NCBI RefSeq assembly: GCF_006517275.1
Contig: NZ_CP041191.1
Coordinates: 1,793,001 to 1,857,000, forward strand
DNA length: 64,000 nucleotides
From: Labrenzia sp. PHM005
Lineage (GTDB): Bacteria > Pseudomonadota > Alphaproteobacteria > Rhizobiales > Stappiaceae
Direction of reading: 5' to 3'
Shown: one piece after another, positions 10,352-18,969 of the stretch
Layout of the letters: each line of letters opens with the position of its first letter
Numbering within the stretch: the stretch's first letter is position 1
The notes under the pieces: model-generated
Databases searched by the model: none
The model's input: only the letters and a program-made list of their open reading frames with translations
What the model was told of the DNA's origin: nothing
Position numbers and translations under genes: made by a program

Positions 10352-10371
10352 AATTCACTATATAGTGAATT
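10352..10371. promoter_or_regulatory. Perfect 20-bp palindrome upstream of tolC
   Basis: AATTCACTATATAGTGAATT is perfectly self-complementary. It lies about 120 bases upstream of the tolC start and about 57 bases after the stop of the GGDEF-EAL gene, both on the minus strand. The form fits an operator for a homodimeric repressor or activator of tolC. There is no T-tract, so it is not a terminator. The cognate regulator is unknown. Confidence 0.6.
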
Positions 10372-10427
10372 TTTGAGAATTATTTATTGCTGCGGATATT
10401 TGTTCCGTCTTTAGAAGTCTATCATGC

Positions 10428-12467
10428 TTAACCAGCGCGTCTATGTTTGTCTTTTTCAGTAGATTTGATTTGTGACGGCAATAGATGTTTACCGAACAGA
10501 AAGCCTTGTACTTCCTGACAACCGACTTCTTTTAAAAATTCGAGTTGTTGCTCCGTTTCAACACCTTCAGCAATTACGGGAATGCCGAAACTGTGACCTA
10601 AAAGAACTGCGGACCGGAGGATTGCCCGGGCTTGCGAACTGGTTTCCAGGGATTGGGTAAAGACCCGGTCGACTTTCAATTTGTCGAAGGGGAATGCCTG
10701 CAACGTGTTCAGGGATGAATAGCCAGTCCCAAAATCATCCATTGCCACCCGAATTCCCATTTTTTGCAAGGCTTCAATCGTTTGCGAAACCCGTTCGTGA
10801 TCTTCGATCGGGGTGCTTTCTGTTAATTCAATTTCGAGCCGATGCGGGCTTAAGCCAGTTTCCATCAAAACAGTCGAAACAAGCCCGGAAAAATCACTTC
10901 TTGAGAACTGATACGGCGATACATTGACCGAAACGGTTACTGGATCGTCCCAATTGGCCGCTTCCCGGCATGCTTCTCGCAGAACCCAAGCGCCGATATC
11001 GAGAATGATTCCCGAACGTTCAGCGATCGGAATGAAATCTTCGGGTGGAATGTAACCTTTTTCCGCATGCCGCCACCGTACCAGCGCTTCATAGCCAATA
11101 AGGCGACCATTTTGGGTCTGGTTTTGTTTTTGGAACAGCAAACTCAGCTGATTTTCGAAGGTGGCATTGCGTAAATCGGACGCCAGGGCGGCTTCCCAGA
11201 GATTATTTTCTTCCATGCCGGTTACATACGGCTGGATGGCATTTCCGCCGACGGCTTTGGCCTGTTTTGCAGCAAGGTTTGCGCGCTGAACCAGGTGATT
11301 CAAATTCTGGCCGTCACGCGGATAGATGGCCAGGCCAATACTGCATTGGACAGACAGGCGGTAATTCTCCGTCTGGATCGGACGCCGCGCCAATTCGCGA
11401 ACCTTACGCGCGAGGGCCGTGGCATCATCGGGTGTCTCGACCGATGGGTCGATGATCAAGAACTCGTCACCATAAAACCTTGCTATCACAACAGGGTCGC
11501 CGAACTGAGCTCTAAAGAGGCTGGCCATGCGGCGCAGAACGGCGTCACCAGTGGAATACCCGTGCAGGTCATTGATTGCCTTAAATTCATCCAGGCTTAC
11601 CAGAACGACCGCGCAGATCGTCTCGTTGTCTCGCGCTTCTTTTAGCAGTTGCTTGGCAACATTTTCGACATAGTGGCGGTTCGGTAGATGCGTTAGATTA
11701 TCTTGTAGCGCCAGATGATGGTAAGCGCGGCGGGCGGCCTGTTTGCGGAAGTTTTCCAGAAGATCTCCAGAGCATGTGAAGGCCGCGCAAAGTGCGGATA
11801 CCAGAACGGCCATTGTCAACGCCTGGGACGTCGTCAACAACTCCATGCCTGCCGGAAACCAATGTGGAACAATGGGCAGATTGGTGACCGGAGCCGTCAG
11901 GAACGCCGCAGCAACTGGCACTGCCATAATTGCGGCGGAGACTTTGATCTGACCTTTACCTGCGGTGCGGAGAGCCAATCCGAACAGTACTGAACCTAAA
12001 CCCGCGCCTGCGACGAACGGCCAAAAATAGGATGGAAGATCGGCAGGAGTTGCGCCCGCGACCTTAAAGGACCGCTCGACAAGCATAAATGTGGCTGCAG
12101 CTGTCGATCCGAAAACTATGCCGCTCAAGGTCAAAAATAGCCGGAGGTGCTTTTTCAATGAGAGAGCAAAACTGGCAAATGTGCCGGCAACAGCCAGGAA
12201 AAGTACAGCGAGGATACTCGTCATCTCAAAGCCCGACTGGGCGGTTGTGACCTGTGCAGAGATTGCAAACACCGCTGCAGCCCAAAGCGATGTACCCATC
12301 ACAAGGGCTGTCCAGAGCAGCCAAATAGTCCGCGCTCCGCTGCTGTCCTTGCGGAATTTCCCGGAGGTTTGCAAGGCAAAAACGGTACCAGCCAAGCAAA
12401 TCGCAAGCGAAAGTAGCAGAAGTATATAATCGTATTTTGACGAGAATATCGCTATCGCCAAATTCAT
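10428..12467 (-). CDS. Membrane GGDEF-EAL c-di-GMP enzyme
   Basis: 679 residues. Residues 1-235 form about seven hydrophobic helices, a layout like MHYT-type sensors, but I see no Met-His-Tyr/Phe-Thr motif. A GGDEF domain follows (about 245-410) whose signature reads RFYGDEF, so the first Gly is Tyr, and no clear RxxD inhibitory site precedes it; cyclase activity is doubtful. The EAL domain (about 430-670) looks complete: YEALVRW, ELTES, DDFGTGYSS, KVDRVF, EGVE and QGFLFG carry the expected metal and catalytic residues. The likely net activity is c-di-GMP hydrolysis at the inner membrane, with the GGDEF part as a GTP-sensing module (inference). It is upstream of and co-directional with tolC, 195 bases apart, and near a giant adhesin, the kind of protein c-di-GMP commonly controls. 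Confidence 0.9.
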   Translation of the reverse strand: MNLAIAIFSSKYDYILLLLSLAICLAGTVFALQTSGKFRKDSSGARTIWLLWTALVMGTSLWAAAVFAISAQVTTAQSGFEMTSILAVLFLAVAGTFASFALSLKKHLRLFLTLSGIVFGSTAAATFMLVERSFKVAGATPADLPSYFWPFVAGAGLGSVLFGLALRTAGKGQIKVSAAIMAVPVAAAFLTAPVTNLPIVPHWFPAGMELLTTSQALTMAVLVSALCAAFTCSGDLLENFRKQAARRAYHHLALQDNLTHLPNRHYVENVAKQLLKEARDNETICAVVLVSLDEFKAINDLHGYSTGDAVLRRMASLFRAQFGDPVVIARFYGDEFLIIDPSVETPDDATALARKVRELARRPIQTENYRLSVQCSIGLAIYPRDGQNLNHLVQRANLAAKQAKAVGGNAIQPYVTGMEENNLWEAALASDLRNATFENQLSLLFQKQNQTQNGRLIGYEALVRWRHAEKGYIPPEDFIPIAERSGIILDIGAWVLREACREAANWDDPVTVSVNVSPYQFSRSDFSGLVSTVLMETGLSPHRLEIELTESTPIEDHERVSQTIEALQKMGIRVAMDDFGTGYSSLNTLQAFPFDKLKVDRVFTQSLETSSQARAILRSAVLLGHSFGIPVIAEGVETEQQLEFLKEVGCQEVQGFLFGKHLLPSQIKSTEKDKHRRAG

Positions 12468-13095
12468 AAACGCCCCCAGGTAATTGCCTTTGTTTTAGAT
12501 GAAAAGTAATAACAAACAGTATTGATCGACTATGTCTAAGGATGTTTTGCATTATTACTTATTGTTATTTCTTTCTAATATTTGTTGGCTGAGTTAGCCG
12601 TTTGCATTGTTGAAAGTTCTAATGTCGCAACGGGAGCCGGAATTTAGTGTGAAATGTTCGATATCTCCGGGCGTATTTCCGCCATGCTACAAATGCGTCA
12701 GCCAGTGCGCTAACTCGGTGACAGGCCAGAAGTCTGCGTTGTGCAGCTGACGTTTCTCGGTAATTTCTGAGAAGAATTTGGCTTTTGCGGGCCAGATCCC
12801 TAGAGAAAATGCCCGATTTTGAAGTTTATTTTCGGACTGAGGAAAATTGGTAAATATGAATTTTATCAATAGTTTATGAGGATATATGTTTGGCGCATTC
12901 CCTTTGGGAATGCTGATCAATAAAATCTTAATAGTATAATTTGCGATACGGAATGAATTTGGCGCCAGAAACGTGTCTCAGCAAACTAGCTGCCAATGGT
13001 TCTCGCACTTGCCGCAATTTGTGTGGGCCGGTTTTGCTTGTGTCTGATTCAAACGGTTGTTTGCGCCGTTTTCATTTGTTTAGGTACGCCCCAAA
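12468..13095. other. 628-bp intergenic region, AT-rich
   Basis: This gap separates the divergent GGDEF-EAL and GntR-family genes. It is AT-rich, especially at 12490-12600 and 12820-12950, and must hold promoters for both. I see no convincing structured RNA, dyad or conserved small gene. A 77-codon minus-strand frame at 12687-12920 lacks coding features. Confidence 0.5.
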
Positions 13096-13764
13096 ATGCT
13101 TGCCCGCGTCAAAGAGACCCGCGTCGACAACGCTTACGAAAAACTCAAAGCTGATATTTTGCTTGGAGAATTACCTCCTGGCTTTCAGGCGCCAGAGCCT
13201 GAAATTGCAGCCCGTTTGCAAATGAGCCGGACACCGGTTCGTGAAGCGCTGATCCGTCTGGAAACCGAAGGTCTGGTCGTGTTGATACCAAGGCGCGGTG
13301 CTCGGGTGCTTTCCATGAATGTTCAGGATCTCGTTGAGGTCATGGAAATTCTGGGAGCTTTGGAAGCGCTCGCTGCCGCGACGATTGCCCACCAGGGACT
13401 ATCAGCGGATGTTTGCGCAGAGATGGAGAGCGTGCTTGACGCGGGGTCTGCAGCTTTGGCTGATGGCGACCTTCTGGCGTGGGCCGAATACGATGCCCGG
13501 TTTCATCGGCTCCTGGGGAAGTGGAGCAATCGGCGTCTGGAGCGGGAAATCGGATTGCACCTGGATCAGCTTCACCGGGTCGCCCGTGTGCTTGTCCGTA
13601 TGAACGGGGCGCCGGTTGAGCAGCCAGAGGATCATTTTTCTCTAATCCGTTCAATGAAGTCCGGAAATGCAGCTGAGGCCGCGGCAATTGCCCAGAGCCA
13701 CCGGGAAACTGCTCTTTCTAACATGAAGGCGCTGTTTGAAAGCAGCGGTGTCACCCATCTGTGA
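13096..13764 (+). CDS. GntR-family (FCD) transcriptional regulator
   Basis: 222 residues, typical of the FadR/FCD subgroup. The winged helix-turn-helix is at about 15-75 (AARLQMSRTPVREALIRLE), followed by the all-helical FCD ligand domain (about 90-215) with metal-site residues in ARFHRLL, EDHFSLI and QSHRETALSNM. Such proteins respond to organic acids or sugar acids and usually regulate adjacent genes. Here the downstream LacI-type gene is convergent (16 bases between stops) and the upstream gene is divergent, so the target is unclear. The Shine-Dalgarno region (TTTAGGTACGCC) is weak. Assignment to family is firm; ligand unknown. Confidence 0.9.
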   Translation: MLARVKETRVDNAYEKLKADILLGELPPGFQAPEPEIAARLQMSRTPVREALIRLETEGLVVLIPRRGARVLSMNVQDLVEVMEILGALEALAAATIAHQGLSADVCAEMESVLDAGSAALADGDLLAWAEYDARFHRLLGKWSNRRLEREIGLHLDQLHRVARVLVRMNGAPVEQPEDHFSLIRSMKSGNAAEAAAIAQSHRETALSNMKALFESSGVTHL

Positions 13765-13780
13765 CCTCTTGGGCGTCGGG

Positions 13781-14815
13781 TTAGCGTTGAAGTGGGCCGG
13801 TTGATTGCCCGGTGATCAGCTGAGCTTCCAAATGCAGTGACGCTGGGCCGCTGGCGGGATTGGAAATCAGGTCCAAGAGCATTTCAGCAGCCTTTTGACC
13901 TGCATACCGGACAGAGGATCTGGTGCAGGTGAAGATGGGCACCTCTCCGCTATTTGGCAGGAATGACAGAGCGTCATCATGTGTGACGATGGAGACGTCG
14001 GTGCCGACTTTCAGGCCGCACTGACCGATTGCCCTTGCGACGCCGATTGCCGAAATCATTGAGGACACCAAAAAGGCCGTCGGCGGATTGCTCGAATTCA
14101 GCATTTCCATCGCGCTGTCACAGCCATAGGGCTCGGTCATGTCGGCGCTGCGCATCAGGTCCGGATCGGGCAAAAAACCGCGGACTTCTAGCGCATCCTG
14201 GAAGCCTTGGCGCCGGCGGTGGGCAAAATCCATATGTTCCAGCCCGTTCAGCAGCGCTATTCGTGTGTGCCCTAGATCCAAAAGGTGCGATGTGGCGCGT
14301 TCAAAGGCTTGTTTGTTGTTCATGTCGATCCAAGACGTCTCGCTCTCAGCGCCGGGTACGCGGCCGTGGATGACAAATGGCAAACCTAATTCCTGAAGCA
14401 ATTTGTGCCGGTATTCGTTTGTTGATGGACCGTGAACAATAACGCCGTCGGCTTTTTTACGCGAGGCAATTTGCCGGTAGGCGTCGTCCTCCTGGTGATC
14501 GTCCACGACGGACAAGATCATGTCATAACCATGTTCGGAATAGGTTTCGCCAGCCCCGGCAATGAACTCCAGGAAGATGGGGTTCATCATTTCATGAACC
14601 GATTTGGGAATCACATGGCTGATAGCCATGGCCCGGCCGGTCGCCAGGCGCCTTGCCTGGCTGTTGGGCGCATACCCAAGTTTTGCCGCCATTTCCGACA
14701 CACGTTTGCGGGTGTCCGCATTGACTTCCGGATATCCGTTCAGTGCTCTACTGACCGTGGTCTGGGACAGATTTAATTTCTCGGACAGTTCCTTGAGATT
14801 GATACCTTTGCTCAT
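13781..14815 (-). CDS. aglR: LacI-family repressor of the agl locus
   Basis: 344 residues from the chosen ATG, which begins MSKGINLKELSEKLNLSQTT and puts the helix-turn-helix at the N-terminus as in all LacI-type proteins; GGGATAGGA precedes it. A GTG 57 bases upstream would add a 19-residue tail not expected in the family. The HTH and hinge (residues 5-55: TVSRALNGYPEV, then PNSQARRLATGR) are followed by the periplasmic-binding-protein-like sensor domain. The gene is divergent from the alpha-glucoside importer, and a LacI-type operator (14933-14946) lies between them. That matches rhizobial aglR-aglE arrangements, so repression of the agl operon relieved by an alpha-glucoside is the likely role (inference). 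Confidence 0.88.
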   Translation of the reverse strand: MSKGINLKELSEKLNLSQTTVSRALNGYPEVNADTRKRVSEMAAKLGYAPNSQARRLATGRAMAISHVIPKSVHEMMNPIFLEFIAGAGETYSEHGYDMILSVVDDHQEDDAYRQIASRKKADGVIVHGPSTNEYRHKLLQELGLPFVIHGRVPGAESETSWIDMNNKQAFERATSHLLDLGHTRIALLNGLEHMDFAHRRRQGFQDALEVRGFLPDPDLMRSADMTEPYGCDSAMEMLNSSNPPTAFLVSSMISAIGVARAIGQCGLKVGTDVSIVTHDDALSFLPNSGEVPIFTCTRSSVRYAGQKAAEMLLDLISNPASGPASLHLEAQLITGQSTGPLQR

Positions 14816-14893
14816 TCCTATCCCAAACACTTGTCTAGCAATACATTCAACCGGTGAAACCTGATCCGTCACAATAATTCGCCAGCTGTTTTC

Positions 14894-14946
14894 TTGACAA
14901 GGCTTGTTGAGAAAGTCATGGTTGTCAAAAATTCAAAGCGCTTTGA
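14894..14946 (+). promoter_or_regulatory. aglE promoter with LacI-type operator
   Basis: A TTGACA box (14894-14899) is followed by a weak -10 region. Then comes the perfect 14-bp palindrome TCAAAGCGCTTTGA (14933-14946), which has the central CG and AAAGCGCTTT core of LacI-family operators. The operator would overlap the start of transcription. It lies between the divergent LacI gene and the importer operon, so it could control both. Confidence 0.75.
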
Positions 14947-15065
14947 GTGGCCGGATTTGGGGATCCATTGGATGGCATTCAAGGTAAGGGCTGTGCTGTT
15001 GATTGATCAGCTTTGCGACTTCAGGTTGAATGGCTTGAGGTGGTGAGTCGTCTGGGAGGAAAGAC

Positions 15066-16436
15066 ATGATTTCACGGTTGTTGATCCGTTCGTCCGGGTC
15101 GGTCCTTGCGTTGTCTCTGAGTGCAGGTGTTGCGCTTGCAAGCGATGATCTGACGTTCCCTCCGGGCGAAGGTCCGTTTAATTGGGACAGTTACTCAACA
15201 TGGGCTGAAAACGCGCCGGACTTAAGCGGGCAAACCGTGACCATCGCTGGTCCCTGGTTGCAACCGGAGGATGGGTTCTTCCGTAACGTTTTGGCCTACT
15301 TCTCCAAAGCGACCGGCGCAGAGGCAATTTACACCGGTTCGGATTCCTTTGAACAGCAGATCGTGATTGATGCCGAAGCTGGAGCGGCGCCGAATGTCGC
15401 GGTGTTTCCGCAACCGGGATTGGCGGCCGAAATGGCTGCGCGCGGCCTTCTGACGCCTTTGCCAGCGTCTATGAAGTCGTGGGTCGCGGAGAATTATGGC
15501 GCAGGCGAAAGCTGGGTTGATTTGGGTACTTATGCTGATCCGGAGGGCAAGGATCAGCTTTACGGCTATTTCTACAATGTAAATCTGAAAAGCCTCGTCT
15601 GGTATGTCCCAGAGAACTTCGAAGATGCTGAATACGAAGTTCCCACGACGATGGAAGAGCTGAAAGAGCTCACTGAGCAAATTGTCGCCGATGGCGAAAC
15701 ACCCTGGTGCATCGGACTTGGATCGGGGGCGGCGACTGGCTGGCCAGCAACTGACTGGGTCGAAGATATGTTGCTGCGGACACAGCCGCCGGAAGTCTAC
15801 GATCAATGGGTTGCCAACGAAATCGCCTTTGACGATCCGCGTGTCGTGGCTGCGATCGAAGAATTCGGTTGGTTTGCGCGCGACGATGCAAAAGTGGCAG
15901 GTGGGGCCGGCACCGTCGCGTCGACCGACTTCCGCGACAGTCCGAAGGGCCTGTTTTCTTCACCGCCGCAATGTTATCTGCACCGCCAAGCTTCCTTTGT
16001 ACCGGCTTTCTTTCCTGAAGGTGTCGAATTTGGCGCTGATGTCGACTTCTTCTATCTGCCTGCCTATGCGGCGAAAGATCTCGGCAATCCTGTTCTGGGT
16101 GGCGGTACCTTGATGGCAATTACCAATCCGTCAGATGCGACGGCCGCGTTGATGGAATTCTTTCAGCTGCCGATCGCCCATGAGGTGATGATGGCGCAGT
16201 CCGGCTTTTTGACCCCGCACAAGGGCGTCAATCCGGAGGCCTATATGAACGACACTCTGCGCGGTCAGGGCGAGATTCTGGTCAACGCCACGACCTTCCG
16301 CTTTGATGGGTCAGACCTGATGCCGGGCGGCGTTGGTGCCGGCACTTTCTGGACCGGCATGGTCGATTACACTGGTGGCAAGGACGCTGCGACCGTGGCA
16401 GGTGAAATCCAGAAGAGCTGGGACGCCCTCAAATAA
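15066..16436 (+). CDS. aglE: Alpha-glucoside ABC importer, binding protein
   Basis: 456 residues with a clear signal peptide (about 1-25, ending GVALAS). It is an extracellular solute-binding protein of family 1, about the usual length for AglE, and contains the conserved TVTIAGPW, LGSGAATGWPATDWVED and GGGTLMAITN segments. It would capture alpha-glucosides such as sucrose, maltose or trehalose in the periplasm and deliver them to AglFG (substrate from family knowledge). GGGAGGAAAGAC is a strong ribosome-binding site. It is the first gene of an aglEFGK-type operon under the LacI operator, and a stem-loop follows its stop. Confidence 0.88.
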   Translation: MISRLLIRSSGSVLALSLSAGVALASDDLTFPPGEGPFNWDSYSTWAENAPDLSGQTVTIAGPWLQPEDGFFRNVLAYFSKATGAEAIYTGSDSFEQQIVIDAEAGAAPNVAVFPQPGLAAEMAARGLLTPLPASMKSWVAENYGAGESWVDLGTYADPEGKDQLYGYFYNVNLKSLVWYVPENFEDAEYEVPTTMEELKELTEQIVADGETPWCIGLGSGAATGWPATDWVEDMLLRTQPPEVYDQWVANEIAFDDPRVVAAIEEFGWFARDDAKVAGGAGTVASTDFRDSPKGLFSSPPQCYLHRQASFVPAFFPEGVEFGADVDFFYLPAYAAKDLGNPVLGGGTLMAITNPSDATAALMEFFQLPIAHEVMMAQSGFLTPHKGVNPEAYMNDTLRGQGEILVNATTFRFDGSDLMPGGVGAGTFWTGMVDYTGGKDAATVAGEIQKSWDALK

Positions 16437-16445
16437 TCAATGACA

Positions 16446-16469
16446 GGCGGCCTCTAACAAGAGGCCGCC
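16446..16469 (+). terminator. Stem-loop after aglE
   Basis: GGCGGCCTCT and AGAGGCCGCC form a perfect 10-bp stem with a four-base loop, 10 bases after the aglE stop. Only a short T-rich stretch follows. It is probably a partial terminator or 3' stabiliser that lets the binding protein be made in excess over the permeases. Confidence 0.7.
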
Positions 16470-16534
16470 GTTTCTCAAAGATCACTGGTCCTAAAAGACT
16501 GCCTGCTGGTTTCAGTAGGCACATCAGCTGAACC

Positions 16535-17788
16535 ATGGGGGCGGCAGTGTTTGCAGATAATCCAGCGCTACTGGGCCTGGTGACCATCATCCTTGGTGTT
16601 GGTGCCTGTCTTGGGTATTTTTTTCTGTCCAATCTGGTTCTCGACAAGGTGATCTTTCCGGCCAAAGGGGAACATGCAGGCCGGAACATAAACCGCGCCA
16701 ATCTGGTCAGGCCCTGGTTGTTCTTGTTCCCTGCTTTATTCGCGCTGACCCTCTATCTCGCCTATCCGGTTTTTGAGACATTGCGGCTTTCGCTGACCGA
16801 CAGGGCGCAGGGAGGGGCTTTTGTCGGCTTCGACAATTACCGGCAAATGATGAATGAAGCGAAGTTCTGGGAGGCGGTTCGCAACAACATGCTGTGGTTG
16901 ATCGTGGTGCCCGCTTTGTCGACCGCCTTTGGGCTCTTGGTGGCACAGCTGACCGATCGGATCCGCTGGGGCAATCTGGCAAAATCACTGATCTTCATGC
17001 CGATGGCGATTTCCTTCGTCGGCGCGTCCGTGATTTTCAAACTGATCTATGACACGCGGCCGGCCGATCAAAACCAGATCGGAGTGTTGAATGCGATCTG
17101 GTTGAAGTTTGACGGTGGGATTGGGTCGATCTTACTGCTTCAAGTCCTGCCAACGGTGCTGCTTTTGGGTGTGGCCGGCGTGACAATCTACGCCGCTTGG
17201 GCGTTGGTTCGCGAAGGTGTCGCAGCAAATCGCCAAAGGTCTCTTTTGCAAATGATGCTGCGCGTTTTGGCAGCGGCTGGTGGACTGTGGCTGGTCTGGA
17301 CATGCCTGAGTTTTGTAGGTGGTATCTGGATCGATGCATTGCCCTATGGCGCACCGCAGACCTGGCTGACCATTCCCTTCTGGAACAATTTTTTCCTGAT
17401 GGCCGTTCTAATCTGGATCCAGACCGGCTTTGCCATGGTGATCCTGTCAGCAGCCTTGCGCGGCATTCCCGAAGAGACAATAGAAGCGGCGATCGTTGAT
17501 GGGGCCAATCCGTTTCAGATCTTTTTCAAGATCAAGGTGCCGCAGATCATGGGCACAATCGTTGTGGTCTGGACAACCATCACGCTCACTGTTCTGAAAG
17601 TCTTCGACATCGTGTTTGCCATGACCAACGGACAATGGGAGACGCAGGTTCTGGCCAACTACATGTATGACAAGCTGTTTCGGGCCAACGATTGGGGTGT
17701 TGGGTCTGCAAGCGCGATTGTCATCATGCTCCTGGTTACGCCGATCCTTGTCTGGAATGTCTACAACGCCCGCAAGGAGATGCGCTGA
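16535..17788 (+). CDS. aglF: Alpha-glucoside ABC importer, permease 1
   Basis: 417 residues, a MetI-like inner-membrane permease. After two N-terminal hydrophobic segments comes the typical RPWLFLFPALFALTLYLAYP helix, the DNYRQMMNE periplasmic region and the cytoplasmic EAA loop (about 310-330: EETIEAAIVDGANPFQIFFK), which contacts the ATPase. Compared with ordinary sugar permeases of about 300 residues there is an additional hydrophobic insertion at about 190-280. That insert contains at least two extra membrane segments and seems characteristic of AglF-like proteins. The ribosome-binding site is weak. The stop codon overlaps the start of the next permease gene (TGATG), so translation is coupled. 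Confidence 0.85.
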   Translation: MGAAVFADNPALLGLVTIILGVGACLGYFFLSNLVLDKVIFPAKGEHAGRNINRANLVRPWLFLFPALFALTLYLAYPVFETLRLSLTDRAQGGAFVGFDNYRQMMNEAKFWEAVRNNMLWLIVVPALSTAFGLLVAQLTDRIRWGNLAKSLIFMPMAISFVGASVIFKLIYDTRPADQNQIGVLNAIWLKFDGGIGSILLLQVLPTVLLLGVAGVTIYAAWALVREGVAANRQRSLLQMMLRVLAAAGGLWLVWTCLSFVGGIWIDALPYGAPQTWLTIPFWNNFFLMAVLIWIQTGFAMVILSAALRGIPEETIEAAIVDGANPFQIFFKIKVPQIMGTIVVVWTTITLTVLKVFDIVFAMTNGQWETQVLANYMYDKLFRANDWGVGSASAIVIMLLVTPILVWNVYNARKEMR

Positions 17789-18936
17789 TGGCTAATGTTG
17801 CGGGCAAAAAATCTGGCCTGACTTGGGCTGTACACATCTCCGTTACCCTGTTGGTACTGTTGTGGCTGTTTCCAACGATCGGCTTGTTCGTATCATCCTT
17901 CCGGACCGGGGATCAGATCTCTTTGTCTGGCTGGTGGGCCGCGCTTTTCCCAACGGAACAAAACGACGTTTATCGTGCGCTCGATCCAGACGATCACCGT
18001 GTCGCAGACGGCGATCTGTTTGTGGTCACGGGCAACATTTTTGAAGATGGTCCGCGTGATATCCGGGCCTGGGGTGTGTCTTCAAAGAAAATCTCCGCAT
18101 ACCAGCCTGGTGAAACTGCTGAAATGAAGGGGGGCGAAACGCTCACGCTGCAGCCTGATGGCAGTTATGTTTGGCGTGGCAATGACAAACAGATTTCCGG
18201 GCGCGGGCAGCGGATTTTTGTCACGGCGCAAGTGCCGCCAGAGTTCACGTTAGAAAATTATGCGACGATCCTATTTTCCGGCAGTGGCCAGGACAACATG
18301 GCGAAGGCCTTCTTCAACACGCTGACCGTGACTATCCCGGCCACAATCATCCCAATCGTGATCGCCGCCTTTGCTGCCTACGCGCTGGCCTGGATGGAGT
18401 TTCCCGGGCGCGCGCTTTTGATTGCGGCCATTGTCGGGCTTCTGGTTGTGCCCCTGCAGTTGGCGTTGATCCCATTGCTGCGGTTTCACTTTGGTATCGG
18501 AATAGGCAAGGGTTATCTCGGCGTTTGGCTGGCTCATACGGCTTTTGGCATGCCGCTCGCGGTCTATCTTTTGCGCAACTACATGGTCGGGTTGCCGCGG
18601 GACATCATCGAGAATGCCAAAGTTGACGGGGCGACGGATTTTCAGATCTTCACCAAGATCATTCTGCCCTTAAGTTTTCCGGCGCTTGCGTCCTTTGCCA
18701 TCTTCCAATTCTTGTGGACCTGGAACGATCTCTTGGTGGCCAAAGTGTTTCTCATTGACGCCACCGGCTCGACGACGGTGATGACCAACCAGATCGTCGA
18801 ACTGTTGGGCACCCGGGGTGGCAATTGGGAAATCCTGGCAACTGCGGCCTTCGTATCCATCGCCGTGCCGCTGGCTGTTTTTTTCGCGATGCAGAGATAT
18901 CTGGTGCGCGGACTTCTTGCTGGATCGGTCAAATAA
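17788..18936 (+). CDS. aglG: Alpha-glucoside ABC importer, permease 2
   Basis: 382 residues from the ATG inside TGATG at the end of aglF; a frame extension 96 bases further upstream lies within aglF and is not used. The protein has an N-terminal helix (residues about 11-35) and then an unusually long periplasmic loop (about 40-165, hydrophilic). A standard MetI-like core follows, with the EAA loop at about 275-295 (IIENAKVDGATDFQIFTK). The long loop is a recognised trait of AglG/MalG-like permeases. It pairs with AglF to form the pore. Confidence 0.86.
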   Translation: MANVAGKKSGLTWAVHISVTLLVLLWLFPTIGLFVSSFRTGDQISLSGWWAALFPTEQNDVYRALDPDDHRVADGDLFVVTGNIFEDGPRDIRAWGVSSKKISAYQPGETAEMKGGETLTLQPDGSYVWRGNDKQISGRGQRIFVTAQVPPEFTLENYATILFSGSGQDNMAKAFFNTLTVTIPATIIPIVIAAFAAYALAWMEFPGRALLIAAIVGLLVVPLQLALIPLLRFHFGIGIGKGYLGVWLAHTAFGMPLAVYLLRNYMVGLPRDIIENAKVDGATDFQIFTKIILPLSFPALASFAIFQFLWTWNDLLVAKVFLIDATGSTTVMTNQIVELLGTRGGNWEILATAAFVSIAVPLAVFFAMQRYLVRGLLAGSVK

Positions 18937-18969
18937 TATGAACAAAAACAACGTCGGGGAGCTGCCTGA

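Noticed and set aside
12687..12920. 77-codon minus-strand frame in the long intergenic gap
   Set aside because: AT-rich, no ribosome-binding site and no family resemblance.
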